Source: Pictodentalium vernedei
Lineage: Eukaryota; Mollusca; Scaphopoda; Dentaliida; Dentaliidae
Assembly (NCBI GenBank): GCA_031216915.1
Contig: CM062290.1
Coordinates: forward strand, 385,870,718-385,934,717
DNA length: 64,000 bases
Direction: 5' to 3'
Shown one piece after another: positions 30,024-41,349 of this stretch. Below the pieces are notes generated by a model. The model made no database searches. It was not told where the DNA came from and saw only the letters and a list, made by a program, of their open reading frames with translations. Position numbers and translations under genes: made by a program. Within the stretch, counting starts at the first letter, position 1; every line of letters begins with the position of its first letter.

Positions 30024-31740
30024 ATGCTGACCAACATGGGCTTCATTAACCCCTTTCACAAGAGGAGCAATACCGCTCCAACCACTTGTCACAATGTTGC
30101 AGTGGAAACATACCTATCTAAGACGAAAATAGAACTCCTACGGTGTCTTAACCCCTCGCGCCTTCGCATCTGCCGCAATAATATGACCAAGGCGGAGCGA
30201 ATTGCAATAAATAGCCTCCGGCGGAACCGCGACATTGACATTAAACAGTCGGATAAAGGCAAATCAACTGTTCTAATCAACCGCACCACCCATGTAGCTG
30301 TGGGCCTTCGTCAACTTACCTCGACCCTCCACTATAAACCGTTCCCCCATGATATAACGGCACGTACCACACTCGACGTCCGGAATCACTTGGAACGTTT
30401 GTACAGTTACCACGAGATTAATAATAAAATGCATACACAGCTTCAACCTACCTAAATTGGACACGACCAAACAGCCTGTCCTCTACCTTCTACCAAAGAT
30501 ACACAAGGACCCGCCTACAACGGGTAGGCCGATCATTGCGGGTTGCAGAAGCCCCACTACCTCTGTATCCGGTCTACTCGATTTTTTCCTGGTTCCCATT
30601 GTGAAGAAACAACATACGTATATACGGGACACTGACCACTCCATCCAACTCATTGAGGAGGCACATATCCCTCCTGATTCCATCCTCGTTTTTGCCGACA
30701 TTGCCAATATGTACACCAACATATCGCACGAGGAAGCTATGGCATCTGTCGAACGAGTTCTGATTGAGAACCATAATTTACCATATCTCATACCCAGACC
30801 ATCGACTACTTCACTACTAACGCTCCTTAAGCTTATATACTTAAGCGCAACTGCTTCAAGTTTGATGGTTTGATGGGGGCTGCCATGGGCAGTAAGGCCA
30901 GTCCTGAAATAGCCGATATCACGGCCCATACCTGGGAGATCACACTACTTTCAATGGGCCAGAGCAAAATCCACAAATGGCTCCGATATCGTGATAATAC
31001 CTTTATCATCTGGACGAAACCCGAAGCGGACATGCATAGCTTCATGGGAATAGCTAACCAATCACACCCTACATTTCGCTTTGTTTATGAAGCCTCGACC
31101 ACCGAGGTCAAGGTCCTTGATACCGAGATTTACAAAGGTGATCGGTTCCAAGCCACCGGCGTTCTGGATGTGCGTTTCCACATCAAACCAACAGAGACAT
31201 TCCAATACCTCTCCGCCAATCCGCTCACCCCCCCCCCCCCCCCCCCCCCGCCACTTTCAGAGGTTTCATCAAGGGTGAACTGGCGCGCTTTATACGCAAC
31301 AACTCATCTGAAACACACTATACACACCACAAGGAACAGTTTGTGAATAAACGCCCACCACGGGGATACACCATGCAGGAAATTGAACACCTGTACTCAC
31401 CACTATCAACTTCACGGATCGACCCACGCTGCTTACAAACACGATCGGGGTCGGACAAATAAAGCTTATATGGAGCCACCTCTGGTCTTCACTACGACCT
31501 TCAATCCGTACATTTCTAACATCAAGAAGGCACTCCTGAAATATTGGGAACTCATATCCAGCAGTACCACACTGCGGAGAATATTCCCGGAGCCTCCAAT
31601 TCTGGCTTTCAAACGCGGCACAAACCTTAATGACACCCTAGTTTGTGCCCAACTACCGCCTACAAGGCATAGTGTCGGAGAGACCCCCCACCCACCGACC
31701 ACCCGGTCTCCCACTGGCAGTACAACCCACCACAATTAAC
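30024..31740 (+). pseudogene. Penelope-type reverse transcriptase, broken
   Basis: Successive frames carry the conserved blocks in order: IKQSDKGKSTVLINR; YLLPKIHKDPPTTGRPII; LVFADIANMYTNISHEEAM (catalytic aspartate in ADIANMYT); GAAMGSKASPEIAD; WLRYRDNTFIIW; VLDTEIYKGDRF; TFQYLSANP. The YxDD box reads Y-R-D-N, so the second catalytic aspartate is lost. Frames change at about 30455, 30873 and 31230-31346. A terminal block (FNPYISNIKKALLKYWEL, IFPEPPILAFKRGTNLNDTL) matches the conserved region after the RT in this group. Confidence 0.7.
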
Positions 31741-32300
31741 CGGTACCAACCTACGGTCTACTCCCCCCCCCCCCTCCACACACACATGGGGTTGTGGCTC
31801 GATGAGCACATTTACTGCAGGCAATTAACTATCTGAACGCATGATCATACCAGCTGCTACCCACCACATGCATCCTCTTACGAGGATAGAGCGTCTTGAA
31901 TGAGCATCATCTACCCATCTCCGTGTCCTCTGACCTTGACACCAATACCTATAGCGGCGCTATCTCTATTACGTCCGCCACGGACTGATTTATACCCGGT
32001 TCAACCGAACGGCTTTCATAACTACTTCTGCTTCCAACCATGCGACCAATTAGAACAACTCGTAGATCGAACAACCAGCACAGAACGTCGGCACGACCGT
32101 ACCAGCCTCCACCTAGGCATACTGGAATCATCATTATGCCGCCACTAGCTCATACCAAGTCTAGGGAGGAAGCTTTAAGGGAATAGAGAACGAGGAACGC
32201 CCTCGATTGGCTTAAACATGTCCAATCATCTGACTGGACCTACGGCACTCGCCCTCCATCCACTCCGTACATTCCTGACCAACAGGAGCTTGACGCACAG

Positions 32301-32561
32301 TTGTTTGATCAGGTGGAGAAGTATAAGCAGGCGGTAAAAGACACCATTGTGAACCACCTTAACCAGTGGGCTGCCAAGGACCCCGTTAACCTGCATACTG
32401 GCAGTAGTGACGATCAGAAGATTGCGGACATGACTGCCAAGATTTCACTGCTCGTAGCCAAACAACTGCTGCAAGCAGCACCTAAAGCAGCTACTGACCC
32501 AGAGACGATGGACAAACCGGATGAATCCACGTCCGCCAACAAGGAAGAATCCTGGCTGTAG
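32301..32561 (+). CDS. Short 3'-terminal reading frame of the Penelope-like element
   Basis: An 86-codon frame, helical and acidic (MTAKISLLVAKQLLQ, DPETMDKPDESTS), ends at 32561 within the part duplicated in inverted orientation at about 29520-29713. It may be the C-terminal end of the element's protein or a separate small product. No family is recognised. Confidence 0.35.
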   Translation: MFDQVEKYKQAVKDTIVNHLNQWAAKDPVNLHTGSSDDQKIADMTAKISLLVAKQLLQAAPKAATDPETMDKPDESTSANKEESWL

Positions 32562-32778
32562 ACACTACACTACGCTAATTAACGGCCCTTTTCAGGGCAA
32601 ACCACAATATTAGAAACAGTGATACCTATACATACTCACTGCCTTCATATTTACAAAAAAAACAAGCTCCCTCGAAGGAGCATAGAACAAACCATAACCT
32701 ATACGGGAGTTAAGTTCTCACCCGAACCGCTTAACCTGGCGCACAACCAAATGAGAACACCAATACAATACTCATTCC

Positions 32779-32878
32779 NNNNNNNNNNNNNNNNNNNNNN
32801 NNNNNNNNNNNNNNNNNNNNNNNNNNNNNNNNNNNNNNNNNNNNNNNNNNNNNNNNNNNNNNNNNNNNNNNNNNNNNN
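32779..32878. other. Assembly gap (100 N)
   Basis: An exact run of 100 N, the conventional size for a gap of unknown length. The sequence to its right (from TTCTTCAGG) does not continue the Penelope-like element. Confidence 0.99.
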
Positions 32879-33392
32879 TTCTTCAGGTAAGTGTTAGCTT
32901 AGTTAGAATTTATATCCGTATTTAAATTCTTTAGCTTAAACTGCAGAAGCGCAAATATCGGAAAATAGTTTAACTGCAAGAAGCAGTATTTTGAAGATTG
33001 CACCGTAATTTTATCTTGAGTAGTTGAAGTATGCTGCAGAAGTTTATTATTTTAATTATAAAAAATATACGGTATGTGGACACAAACGGTAATGTTCTGG
33101 TATTTTACATTCTGTTGGGGGGGGGGGGGGGGGGAGCACTTGGTGCGACCCTCCAACAGATGTAAAATGCCAGAAACTTAGATAGCTTGTCCCAATGTGT
33201 GTTTTGCATTCGTCGGGAGCCTACATGGCACGATTTACAGCAGATTTGGATGTCAGCAACTTAGTTATTTTAGTATTTGTTTACCTCCTGTTGGAATGAG
33301 CATCAAGTACTCATTCTAACGAAATGTAAACAAACCAATAAAGGTTATTTTGCGTATCACAGGTTGTTTTTTGATGTGAGAGAGTATGTCTC

Positions 33393-33720
33393 GTATGTTT
33401 CACCTTCTATTTGGAGGACCCCGGAAGTGACGTCATGCCACGTGACCCAGTGGCGCTATGTTGTGTTGTCATGGTAACCAACCTGAGCGGCCATGTTGTG
33501 ACGTCATCTCTATAGTGATACGTGGTGTGAGTGCGCATGCGCAGCGCGTGTTGTTAAGAGTGATACGTGTTTCCGTCATACATTTTGTATACTGAAGGCC
33601 GCCATCTTGGTTTCTATGGTAGCACGTGATTGCTATGTTACCCAATTTTCTGCAATAGGACGGGGGTATGTTCGGAGGGTATGTTCGATTAAATAGGAGT
33701 AAATCAAATTACCACAAACA
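33393..33720 (+). repeat. GCGCATGC-centred repeat family, full copy
   Basis: Runs from GTATGTTTCACC through GAAGTGACGTCATGCCACGTG, partly quoted, GCGGCCATGTTGTGACGTC, AGTGCGCATGCGCAGCGCG and CCGCCATCTTGGTTTCTATGG to GAATAGGAGTAAATC-like sequence. Copies in both orientations elsewhere in the window show it is a dispersed family of about 250-330 bp. It is GC-rich, with several CACGTG and TGACGTCA sites. Confidence 0.75.
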
Positions 33721-33729
33721 ACCCGACAG

Positions 33730-34640
33730 GTTTTACTATTTCGAATTCGTTCAGAATTCTCTGCTTCTATCTATAGATGCAATAATTTTCGTCTATCTGG
33801 CCATGTTCCTTTGTTCTAGTGTCTACTCCAATAGAATAGAAGAGCCTATCAGTTCGAACAGCTTTGCTTATTATTACTATATTTAGCTATTCTGGTCTAT
33901 TCTTGTTAGTTCCGACCCTATTCCTACTGCCCTTTCCATAACCCTCCAATGGTAAATAAACTCTGGAATAATACAAAATCAAGAAGATATCTTTTAGTTT
34001 TCAGCTCCCGATTACATGTAATATATTTAACTTCGCCGTCGTTACGTTTCTGTGATTTTAGCTCGCTCGAAAATTATATGAACGAATTTTTTAATTCTCT
34101 ATGGGAATTTGTGTGTATTTTCGGAAGAGCGTCCATTTTGCAACAATGCACAAGTGACGTAACTGGGACGGTCCATTTGAGAACAGGTAGAATTTGAATT
34201 TTTCACGGCTTGCCTTTGCGGAAGGCATGTTTTGACGAAGTTGGAATATCAGTTAGTCGTGATGATGGTTCAAAATAAAACTCAAGTCTTGTTCAAAAAC
34301 GCGTTAGTGAATTAGTGAATAAATAAAATATACATGTATTGTCGTCGTGACGTAAATTATTTTATTAATACGTGTCGTACCAGTTTTCCAAATTTGTCAT
34401 GTCTTGCCGACAACTGCCCTCAGTAGTATGTTGCTACATACCTCCATTTAGGCTTTGATTGTTTGTGTGACAGTGACACGGGTACAGGCGAAAACAGCAC
34501 AGTGTGAAATCCGGGGCCCGTTACTTTCGGTTTGGCACTGGAGTCCGGATTTCTTGGGGTTGGACTGTCCCCAACCAAATATGGCCTAAAAGACCTTGTT
34601 TTAATTTTTTTTTTCCTTGGCACGTCCTTTGAATTCGAAC

Positions 34641-34674
<34 letters not shown>

Positions 34675-35690
34675 ACCCCACACCCAACACACACACACAC
34701 ACATACACAAGCTGATTTCTGCGTCAAATAATAAAGAAGGAGGTGTATCGTGAATCCAGGTTGGATAGATTCCAGGGCTCAGGAAAGGTTGGGGAGGGAT
34801 GTTATTGCTTTGAATGTCTAGAATTCACTGCTAAACAACAAGAAAACCATGAGATAGTTGGGAGGGGAGATATATCCTCTTATTTTTAACCGCTCAATTT
34901 TCAACAAATTTATTAGAGAACCTTTGGCTTAAATACTCGGTTTCAAAACGAAACACAGAAAAAGGTAGGATTTAAATGAATTAATTTCGCCATCGGAACT
35001 GGTGCCGTTCTCGCCACAATCAACTGATGCTGTTTCCGCTCACTCGGTGCCGTTTACTCCAGGTGCCGTTTTCACACGGTTTTCGCCGTTTTCGCTTTTA
35101 CCCGACACAAGTCAAAGTAACCAACTTTCTTTTAAGAAAGTATATAACTAATAGAGGGAATTGGCATCTTCGAATACAACCCTTACGAATACGTATAATA
35201 ACTAGAAGGTTTATTGGAAAATTGTTAGTGTGTGGGGGGGGGGGGGAGGGGGCGTCACGAACACGTCACTACGTGATCACGCTGCCATCCCCCCCCCCCC
35301 CCACCATTTCCCAGCAAGCACCTGATGAATCTTCTGAGGAAGAAATCACTCGGCAAAGTTGATCAGAGAATTTATATAATATTAATCATATTTCGACTTT
35401 ACTGATTATACCCTGCACAGGCGTATATAGACCAACAGGCCAACTTTCTTTCCAATGGCTGCGCGGGGGGGGGGGGGGGGGGGGGGAATTTTGTCCGAAA
35501 AGTAGCTACGTAGCCCTGGTGTGGATGTTCGTGAACGTGTCTTCTCCAACTGGTGGGATTAAACGAACCCTCCCGGAAACATTTTTAAAAATCTGATCCG
35601 CTTGAGGGTTTCTAGAGAACCCAGGCTACCTTTCGAACCTTTTAATTGGAAGAAAAGACGATCGCTTTTGTAGAGGTGCCTGACTGAATG
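33730..35690. other. No gene seen; simple tracts
   Basis: Non-coding. Poly-C plus (CA)n at about 34641-34705, and poly-G/poly-C tracts at about 35235, 35289 and 35466. Open frames here are interrupted low-complexity reads and resemble no protein. Confidence 0.6.
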
Positions 35691-36059
35691 TGTTCGAGCG
35701 GTCTCGTCTGGTATCAGTCCACTGCAATAAAACATATGCTTCTCGGGATTCAGCTGGAGTAAATACGTGTAATGTAAGGCCTGGTGTGCCGATAGCATTA
35801 GTGGATCAAACCCTACAGATGGATGAGGCTTTGACACTATATACGTGGATCGATATACTATTAATAACAGTTTGGCTGGCCGCTGATTTGCTGTGGTTCT
35901 CAGTTGAGGTTTTGGTTACTCATGTGCTTCCAACTGCCTCCCGATTCCCACGCATCTTTCCTCCCAATACTGAGACGAACTGCTTGAAGACACTCTGTAC
36001 CCCCATTCTTCACAATCCCTCCAATAAACATACTAACTATCGCATTTGTGTCATTTGTG

Positions 36060-36330
36060 TCAACCACTAACCACGTCCTTTATTCTCCCATCCCACGTCC
36101 TCATTATACTACTCCCAGTGAATTTTGATCCAGAAGATTGAGATTTTGGACTTCCTAATAAAAACGTATTCCAAGGTCACCACTACGCCCAAGTTACACA
36201 TTTGCCTCTCCTTTTCCACCGTCTTTCCCAATTCCCACTAATCTTCAATGATCGTGACCTCAGCTTGAACAACAGTGACCACCCCTCCCTTTACAATGAT
36301 GCCATTGTCAAGGTACTCTTCAAAACATGT
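36060..36330 (-). pseudogene. Decayed non-LTR retrotransposon 3' fragment
   Basis: On the complement strand this matches the fragment at 55920-56510: AATCTTCAATGATCGTGACC, CAGCTTGAACAACAGTGACC and AAGGTACTCTTCAAAAC correspond to that copy's complement. Too degenerate for a reliable translation. Confidence 0.4.
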
Positions 36331-36799
36331 CTTCTCTTTGTCACGGCAGGCCATACCACAAAGACCTCTTTCTTTTGACCAACTCTCGCCAATTTGGTTA
36401 CAATCCCCATGACCCTTTCTCTAACGTTTTTTTTTACCTTTGGTTGTCTCTATTTCTGAGTTCGATACATCGTTTGGATAAATCCCTACAAACTTCTACC
36501 AAAACTGCAGTTAATTACAACGAAATTTTTAAAACCCTAAGCTATGAATTATTATCTCGACTGTCTAATATTTCTACATACCTGCGTTCTTCCACTGGGC
36601 CCAGTGGCGGCTCAAAAGTGTCTCCCCTCTGGATATACTCAAGCAAGGGACGTCACATATGCCCAAGACCTAAGGAGGGATGCTAATAGAATTATAGATG
36701 GCGGCGGGGAGTATCCTCAGGAAAATTGGAACATACTCAACTTAATTCGTCGTAGGGATGTATTATTCGAAAAGTTATCTCCCCCTGTGAATACTGGAG

Positions 36800-37840
36800 T
36801 CTGACTGTGATGTAATTAGCATTGATCCACTGAAAGGTGTGAATAAAATCTTGTTTGTCGGGAATCGTTTTCTCAAGCGGCGAGAGAAGTAAGTTGAGAA
36901 TGAAGGCGTCAGACAGTTTATTGTGCAATCATTTAAGAGAATTGTTAATTTGATTACAATAATCGAGAATTGTTTTGATTTTGAGAATGTTGGTACTTTA
37001 CACTGTCCTCTCAAACTATCTTCTTATTGTAGAAAAAACACACACATACATATATTTATGGACTTCAATGGACAATGAGGCATACTAGTTAAATAAGCGA
37101 CAAGCTTCACATTTCTGGCTGAACTGAAAGTAATTAATAGGGCTATCGCACCTTTCCTTTTATTCACACCGAAACCTTCTGCATATTGTGGACTGTGGGT
37201 TCAACTGTTTTTACAACAATCAAATTTGTCTTGGTTTTAACATCAAAAGGAAAAAAATGGGCAAATGTCAGATTATATATTTTTATATGATTAGAGAGGA
37301 CAATATCTATATTATATGCACATATGCGCAGAGCATTGCTAATATGAAGACTAAAAAATATTTTAATCTCTAAAAGTTGACGAAAACGCAATTTTCCATT
37401 ATTTTACATGGCACTCTACACGAAATAACCGTACCTTTTTAAATGAACAGGGGAAAAAAATTGGTCGAATGAAATGGTTCGATTATATCACCAAGTGAGA
37501 GCATATGTATTGTTCTTAAATGTCTGATGCGCAGAGCAAATATAACTTTCACGGGTTTTATATAATTTTGAGAAATATAAAAATTCCCCATTCAATTAGT
37601 GCTAATTTTTGCAAGCCAATTCCTAGCAATCAGGGGAGATAACTATTTGGTAAATAGATGCGAATAACGAGAATAGTTGAACATGAAAGATTTCAATCCC
37701 CGAGGGCTTTTTGGCCACTTTATAAATTATGTTCCCATTCAGCCTGCCAACATTTTTCAGTGGGTAGGTAGATAGTGTGGCATTTTATATAATAAAATCA
37801 ATCAGTAACTGGAGCTTTCAGTCACTTGGCCTTATTTGCC
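36800..37840. other. AT-rich stretch with no recognised feature
   Basis: No protein, RNA or repeat family is recognised. Frames are short and of random composition. Confidence 0.5.
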
Positions 37841-37850
37841 ACATTGTGGG

Positions 37851-38170
37851 GACCTAGTGAAGGGACATGAGAAGTGACGTCACAGTCATGTAACCTAATT
37901 ACGCCATGTTAGATTATCATGGTAGCCCGCGGAAGCGGCCATCTTGTGACGTCATCTCCATAGTGACACGTGGTCTTAGTGCGCATGCGCAGCGCGTGTT
38001 GTTAGGGTGATAGTATTTCTGTCGGCCATTTTTGTCTGAAGGAGGCAGCCATCTTGGTTTCTAAGGTAGCACGTGGTTGCCATGAGCATGAATGGCCTAC
38101 ACCAAGACTGGGGGATGGGCGGAGGGTTTGTTCGTTTGAATAGGAGTAAATCTGATTACCCAGAAAGACC
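37851..38170 (+). repeat. GCGCATGC-centred repeat family, second direct copy
   Basis: Shares AGTGACGTCACAGTCATG, GCGGCCATCTTGTGACGTC, GTGCGCATGCGCAGCGCG, CAGCCATCTTGGTTTCTA and GAATAGGAGTAAATCTGATT with 33412-33720. Confidence 0.75.
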
Positions 38171-38759
38171 CACCAATCCATTCAAACCACCCAAAACGAC
38201 AGTTTGATACGGATTCCTCACGAATCCTTCTTTTTTCAGTAACAGGTACGTTCCTTTGTATAAAAGTAGTTTTACTTTGTAGAATTACCACAAACAAGCC
38301 GAAAATCCCTCCAAATCACCAAAATGCGCCCAAAACAACCGTAACCGACTTGTACTCCCCATCTAGGCTTTTTAGTAATAGCACGTAGTGTTATAGGATC
38401 GAGAGTATGTTCTATTACACTAAAGTACTGGTCCAGATTTTCCAAGAACACTATTTTTGTGCCTATTACCGATACTACTCTAACACTAGCAGTACGTCTA
38501 GCCCAAACTAGCTCTAGTTCGTTCCCTCGTCCAAGTCTTATAATCACCAGTGCTTGGTTTCCCATAACATGTATGCAGAGTTATCTTCAGTGTGTATAAC
38601 GAAAGCCTATATGATTCTTAAAGCCACGAATCCATCGAAGAGTTACTGAAAAGTCAAGCTCAAGCTACTCGAATCCCATCCAGCAAATGAGCTATAGAAC
38701 AATTTCTCGTTTGAGTGACTCGAGCATACTTTGTTCGACTCATTTAGGTATTTGAGGAA

Positions 38760-38940
38760 AGCCAGTATACAAAATGTCCGACGGAACAGCGTCTCACCCT
38801 AACAACACAAGCTGCACATGCGCACTAAGACCACGTATCACTATGAAATGACGCCACAAGATGACCGCTCACGCGGGCTAACACAATAACCAAACTTGAA
38901 GAATTGGGTCACGTGACTATGACGCCCTTCCTAAGTTTCC
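38760..38940 (-). repeat. GCGCATGC-centred repeat family, inverted partial copy
   Basis: CACATGCGCACTAAGACCACG, partly quoted, and TATCACTATGAAATGACGCC are the complement of the family core. The copy stops before a poly-C tract at about 38949. Confidence 0.65.
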
Positions 38941-39717
38941 CATTAAGCCCCCCCCCCCCCCCTCCCAATCATGTGGCACGATCTCCACATCTAGTACTGA
39001 TGACGTTACATAAATGCACAGTACATCATGCAGGTAGACTTTCAGAAATACAGTTAACATTAGCGTCCTGCGTGATGAAGTTTATATTTTTTATAATCGT
39101 TGATAAAGACGAAGTGACTGAAAACCCAAGATTCAATCCCTTCTATTACACGTGGAACGACAGTCTCCCCACCTTCCCAACATTTAATTATAAATTTGCT
39201 AATTTTTTTTTCCCCCACGGGGCGCCTGAAGCTTAAGCGCGCACACTGATAATATGGTAAATTTTCTGGATACGATCCTGTCCATGCATTCACTGTCATA
39301 GCATGAAACATCAGTGATGCAACAAATCCCGAAACCCAAACTGAATGCCAAATGACACTTCACTATTAATTCTATTATCATATGATACTTGTTAAACATA
39401 TATTGGCCTATACAACAGAACCAATTGTCGCAACTGTGAGTAGAGTTTTTCGTTGTAATACCATCACGCTGATTGTATCATCAAAATTATTGTGATGTGT
39501 ATCGTGAAAATTACGACAGATATGATGGGCGGCGAAAAGACTGGACATGATCAGTCACTGATGATTGACTTCTTGTGTTAAATCTTCCTTGCCTTTAGCG
39601 CTGCAAAATCTTCAGTCCACAGTGTCCATGTCAAGTCGTTTAATTTCCGATGACTCAATAGCTGTCATCGCGCGGCCGCCAAATCTGTCGCGGCACACTG
39701 TGGATCCGACACCGGTT

Positions 39718-39855
39718 TTTATGTGTACCCATACTATGTATGGTACACATAATGCCGGCATCCGGGGTGACCATCCATCGTTCGTCCATCCTTTGTCCGT
39801 CCGTCTGTCCGTCCGTCTGTCCGTCCGTCCGTCCGACGTCCGTATCCATTTCTTT
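39718..39855. repeat. Left flank of the 165-bp array with GTCC tract
   Basis: TATGTGTACCCATACTATG and TGGTACACATAATGCCGGC resemble the sequence at 41348-41400 that follows the array, so the array sits between related boundaries. A (GTCC/GTCT)n tract fills about 39797-39842. Confidence 0.6.
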
Positions 39856-41345
39856 GGCATTCGATAACTTGAAAAATATTGCTTGGATTGTCAAGTTACT
39901 TTATATTTGTGTTCAGGTTACTGATGTGCCGAGCTGTATAATGTTTGGTGTAAATCGGATAATTTGATCCTGAGATATTAACCCTTTATCCTTCAAATTG
40001 AAAATTCCTCCAATCCCTTTGGCATTCGATAACTTGAAAAATATTGCTTGGATTGTCTAGTTACTTTATATTTGTGTTCAGGTTACTGATTTGCCGAGCT
40101 GTATACTTTTGGGTGTAAATCTGATGATTTGATCCCGAGATATTAACCCTTTATCCTTCAAATTGAAAATTCCTCCAATCCCTTTGGCATTCGATAACTT
40201 GAAAAATATTGCTTGGATTGTCAAGTTACTTTATATTTGTGTTAAGGTTACTGATGTACTGAGCTGTATAGTTTTTGGTGTAAATCTGTTATTTTGATCC
40301 TGAGATATTAACCCTTTATCCTTCAAATCGAAAATTTCTCCAATCCCTTTGGCATTCGATAACTTGAAAAATATTGCTTGGATTGTCAAGTTACTTTATA
40401 TTTGTGTTCAGGTTACTGATGTGCCGAGCTGTATAGTTTTTGGTGTAAATCTGATAATTTAATCCTGAGATATTAACCCTTTATCCTTCAAATTGAAAAT
40501 TCCTCCAATCTCTTTGGCATTCGATAACTTGAAAAATATTGCTCGAATTGTCAAGTTACTTTATATTTGTGTTCAGGTTACTGATGTGCCGAGCTGTATA
40601 GTTTTTGGTGTAAATCTGATAATTTGATCCGGAGATATTAACCCTTTATCCTTCAAATTGAAAATTCCTCCAATCCCTTTGGCATTCGATAACTTGAAAA
40701 ATATTGCTTGGATTGTCTAGTTACTTCATATTTGTGTTCAGGTTACTGATGTGCCGAGCTGTATAGTTTTTGGTGTAAATCTGATGATTTGATCCCGAGA
40801 TATTAACCCTTTATCCTTCAAATTGAAAATTCCTCCAATCCCTATGGCATTCGATAACTTGAAGAAAAATATTGCTTGGATTGTCAAGTTACTTTATATT
40901 TGTGTTCACGTTACTGATGTGGCGAGCTGTATAGTTTTTGGTGTACATCTGTTATTTTGATCCTGAGATATTAACCCTTTATCCTTCAAATTGAAAATTC
41001 CTCCGATCCCTTTGGCATTCGATAACTTGAAAAATATTGCTTGGATTGTCAAGTTACTTTATATTTGTGTTCAGGTTACTGATGTGCCGAGCTGTACAGT
41101 TTTTGGTGTTAATCTGATAATTTGATCCGGAGATATTAACCCTTTATCCTTCAAATTGAAAATTCCTCCAATCCCTTTGACATGAGATAACTCAAACAAG
41201 ATCAATCTGATTGTCATGTTTCTTTATATATTTATTCAGGTTACTGATGTGCTGTGCTGTATAGTTTTTTTAATGTAAATCTGATAATTTGATCCGGAGA
41301 TATTAACCCTTTATCCATCAAATTAGACACTCCTCCAATCCATTT
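39856..41345. repeat. 165-bp tandem array, nine units
   Basis: GGCATTCGATAACTTG starts units at 39856, 40021, 40186, 40351, 40516, 40681, 40846 and 41014, with a more diverged ninth at about 41179. The period is exactly 165 bp except where GAA is inserted in the unit at 40846. Each unit carries GAGATATTAACCCTTTATCC and CAAATTGAAAATTCCTCC. No coding content. Confidence 0.95.
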
Positions 41346-41349
41346 CTAT

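Larger units (their letters stand above)
29313..32777 (+). mobile_element. Penelope-like retroelement with inverted ends
   Basis: About 400 bp at 29313-29713 is the complement of 32377-32777, so an inverted partial copy of the element's 3' end precedes its body, a structure typical of Penelope insertions. Between them lie broken reading frames for a Penelope-type reverse transcriptase. The right end coincides with the assembly gap, so its true terminus is unknown. Poly-C runs near 31230 and 31763 also interrupt frames. No GIY-YIG domain was recognised inside. Confidence 0.7.
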
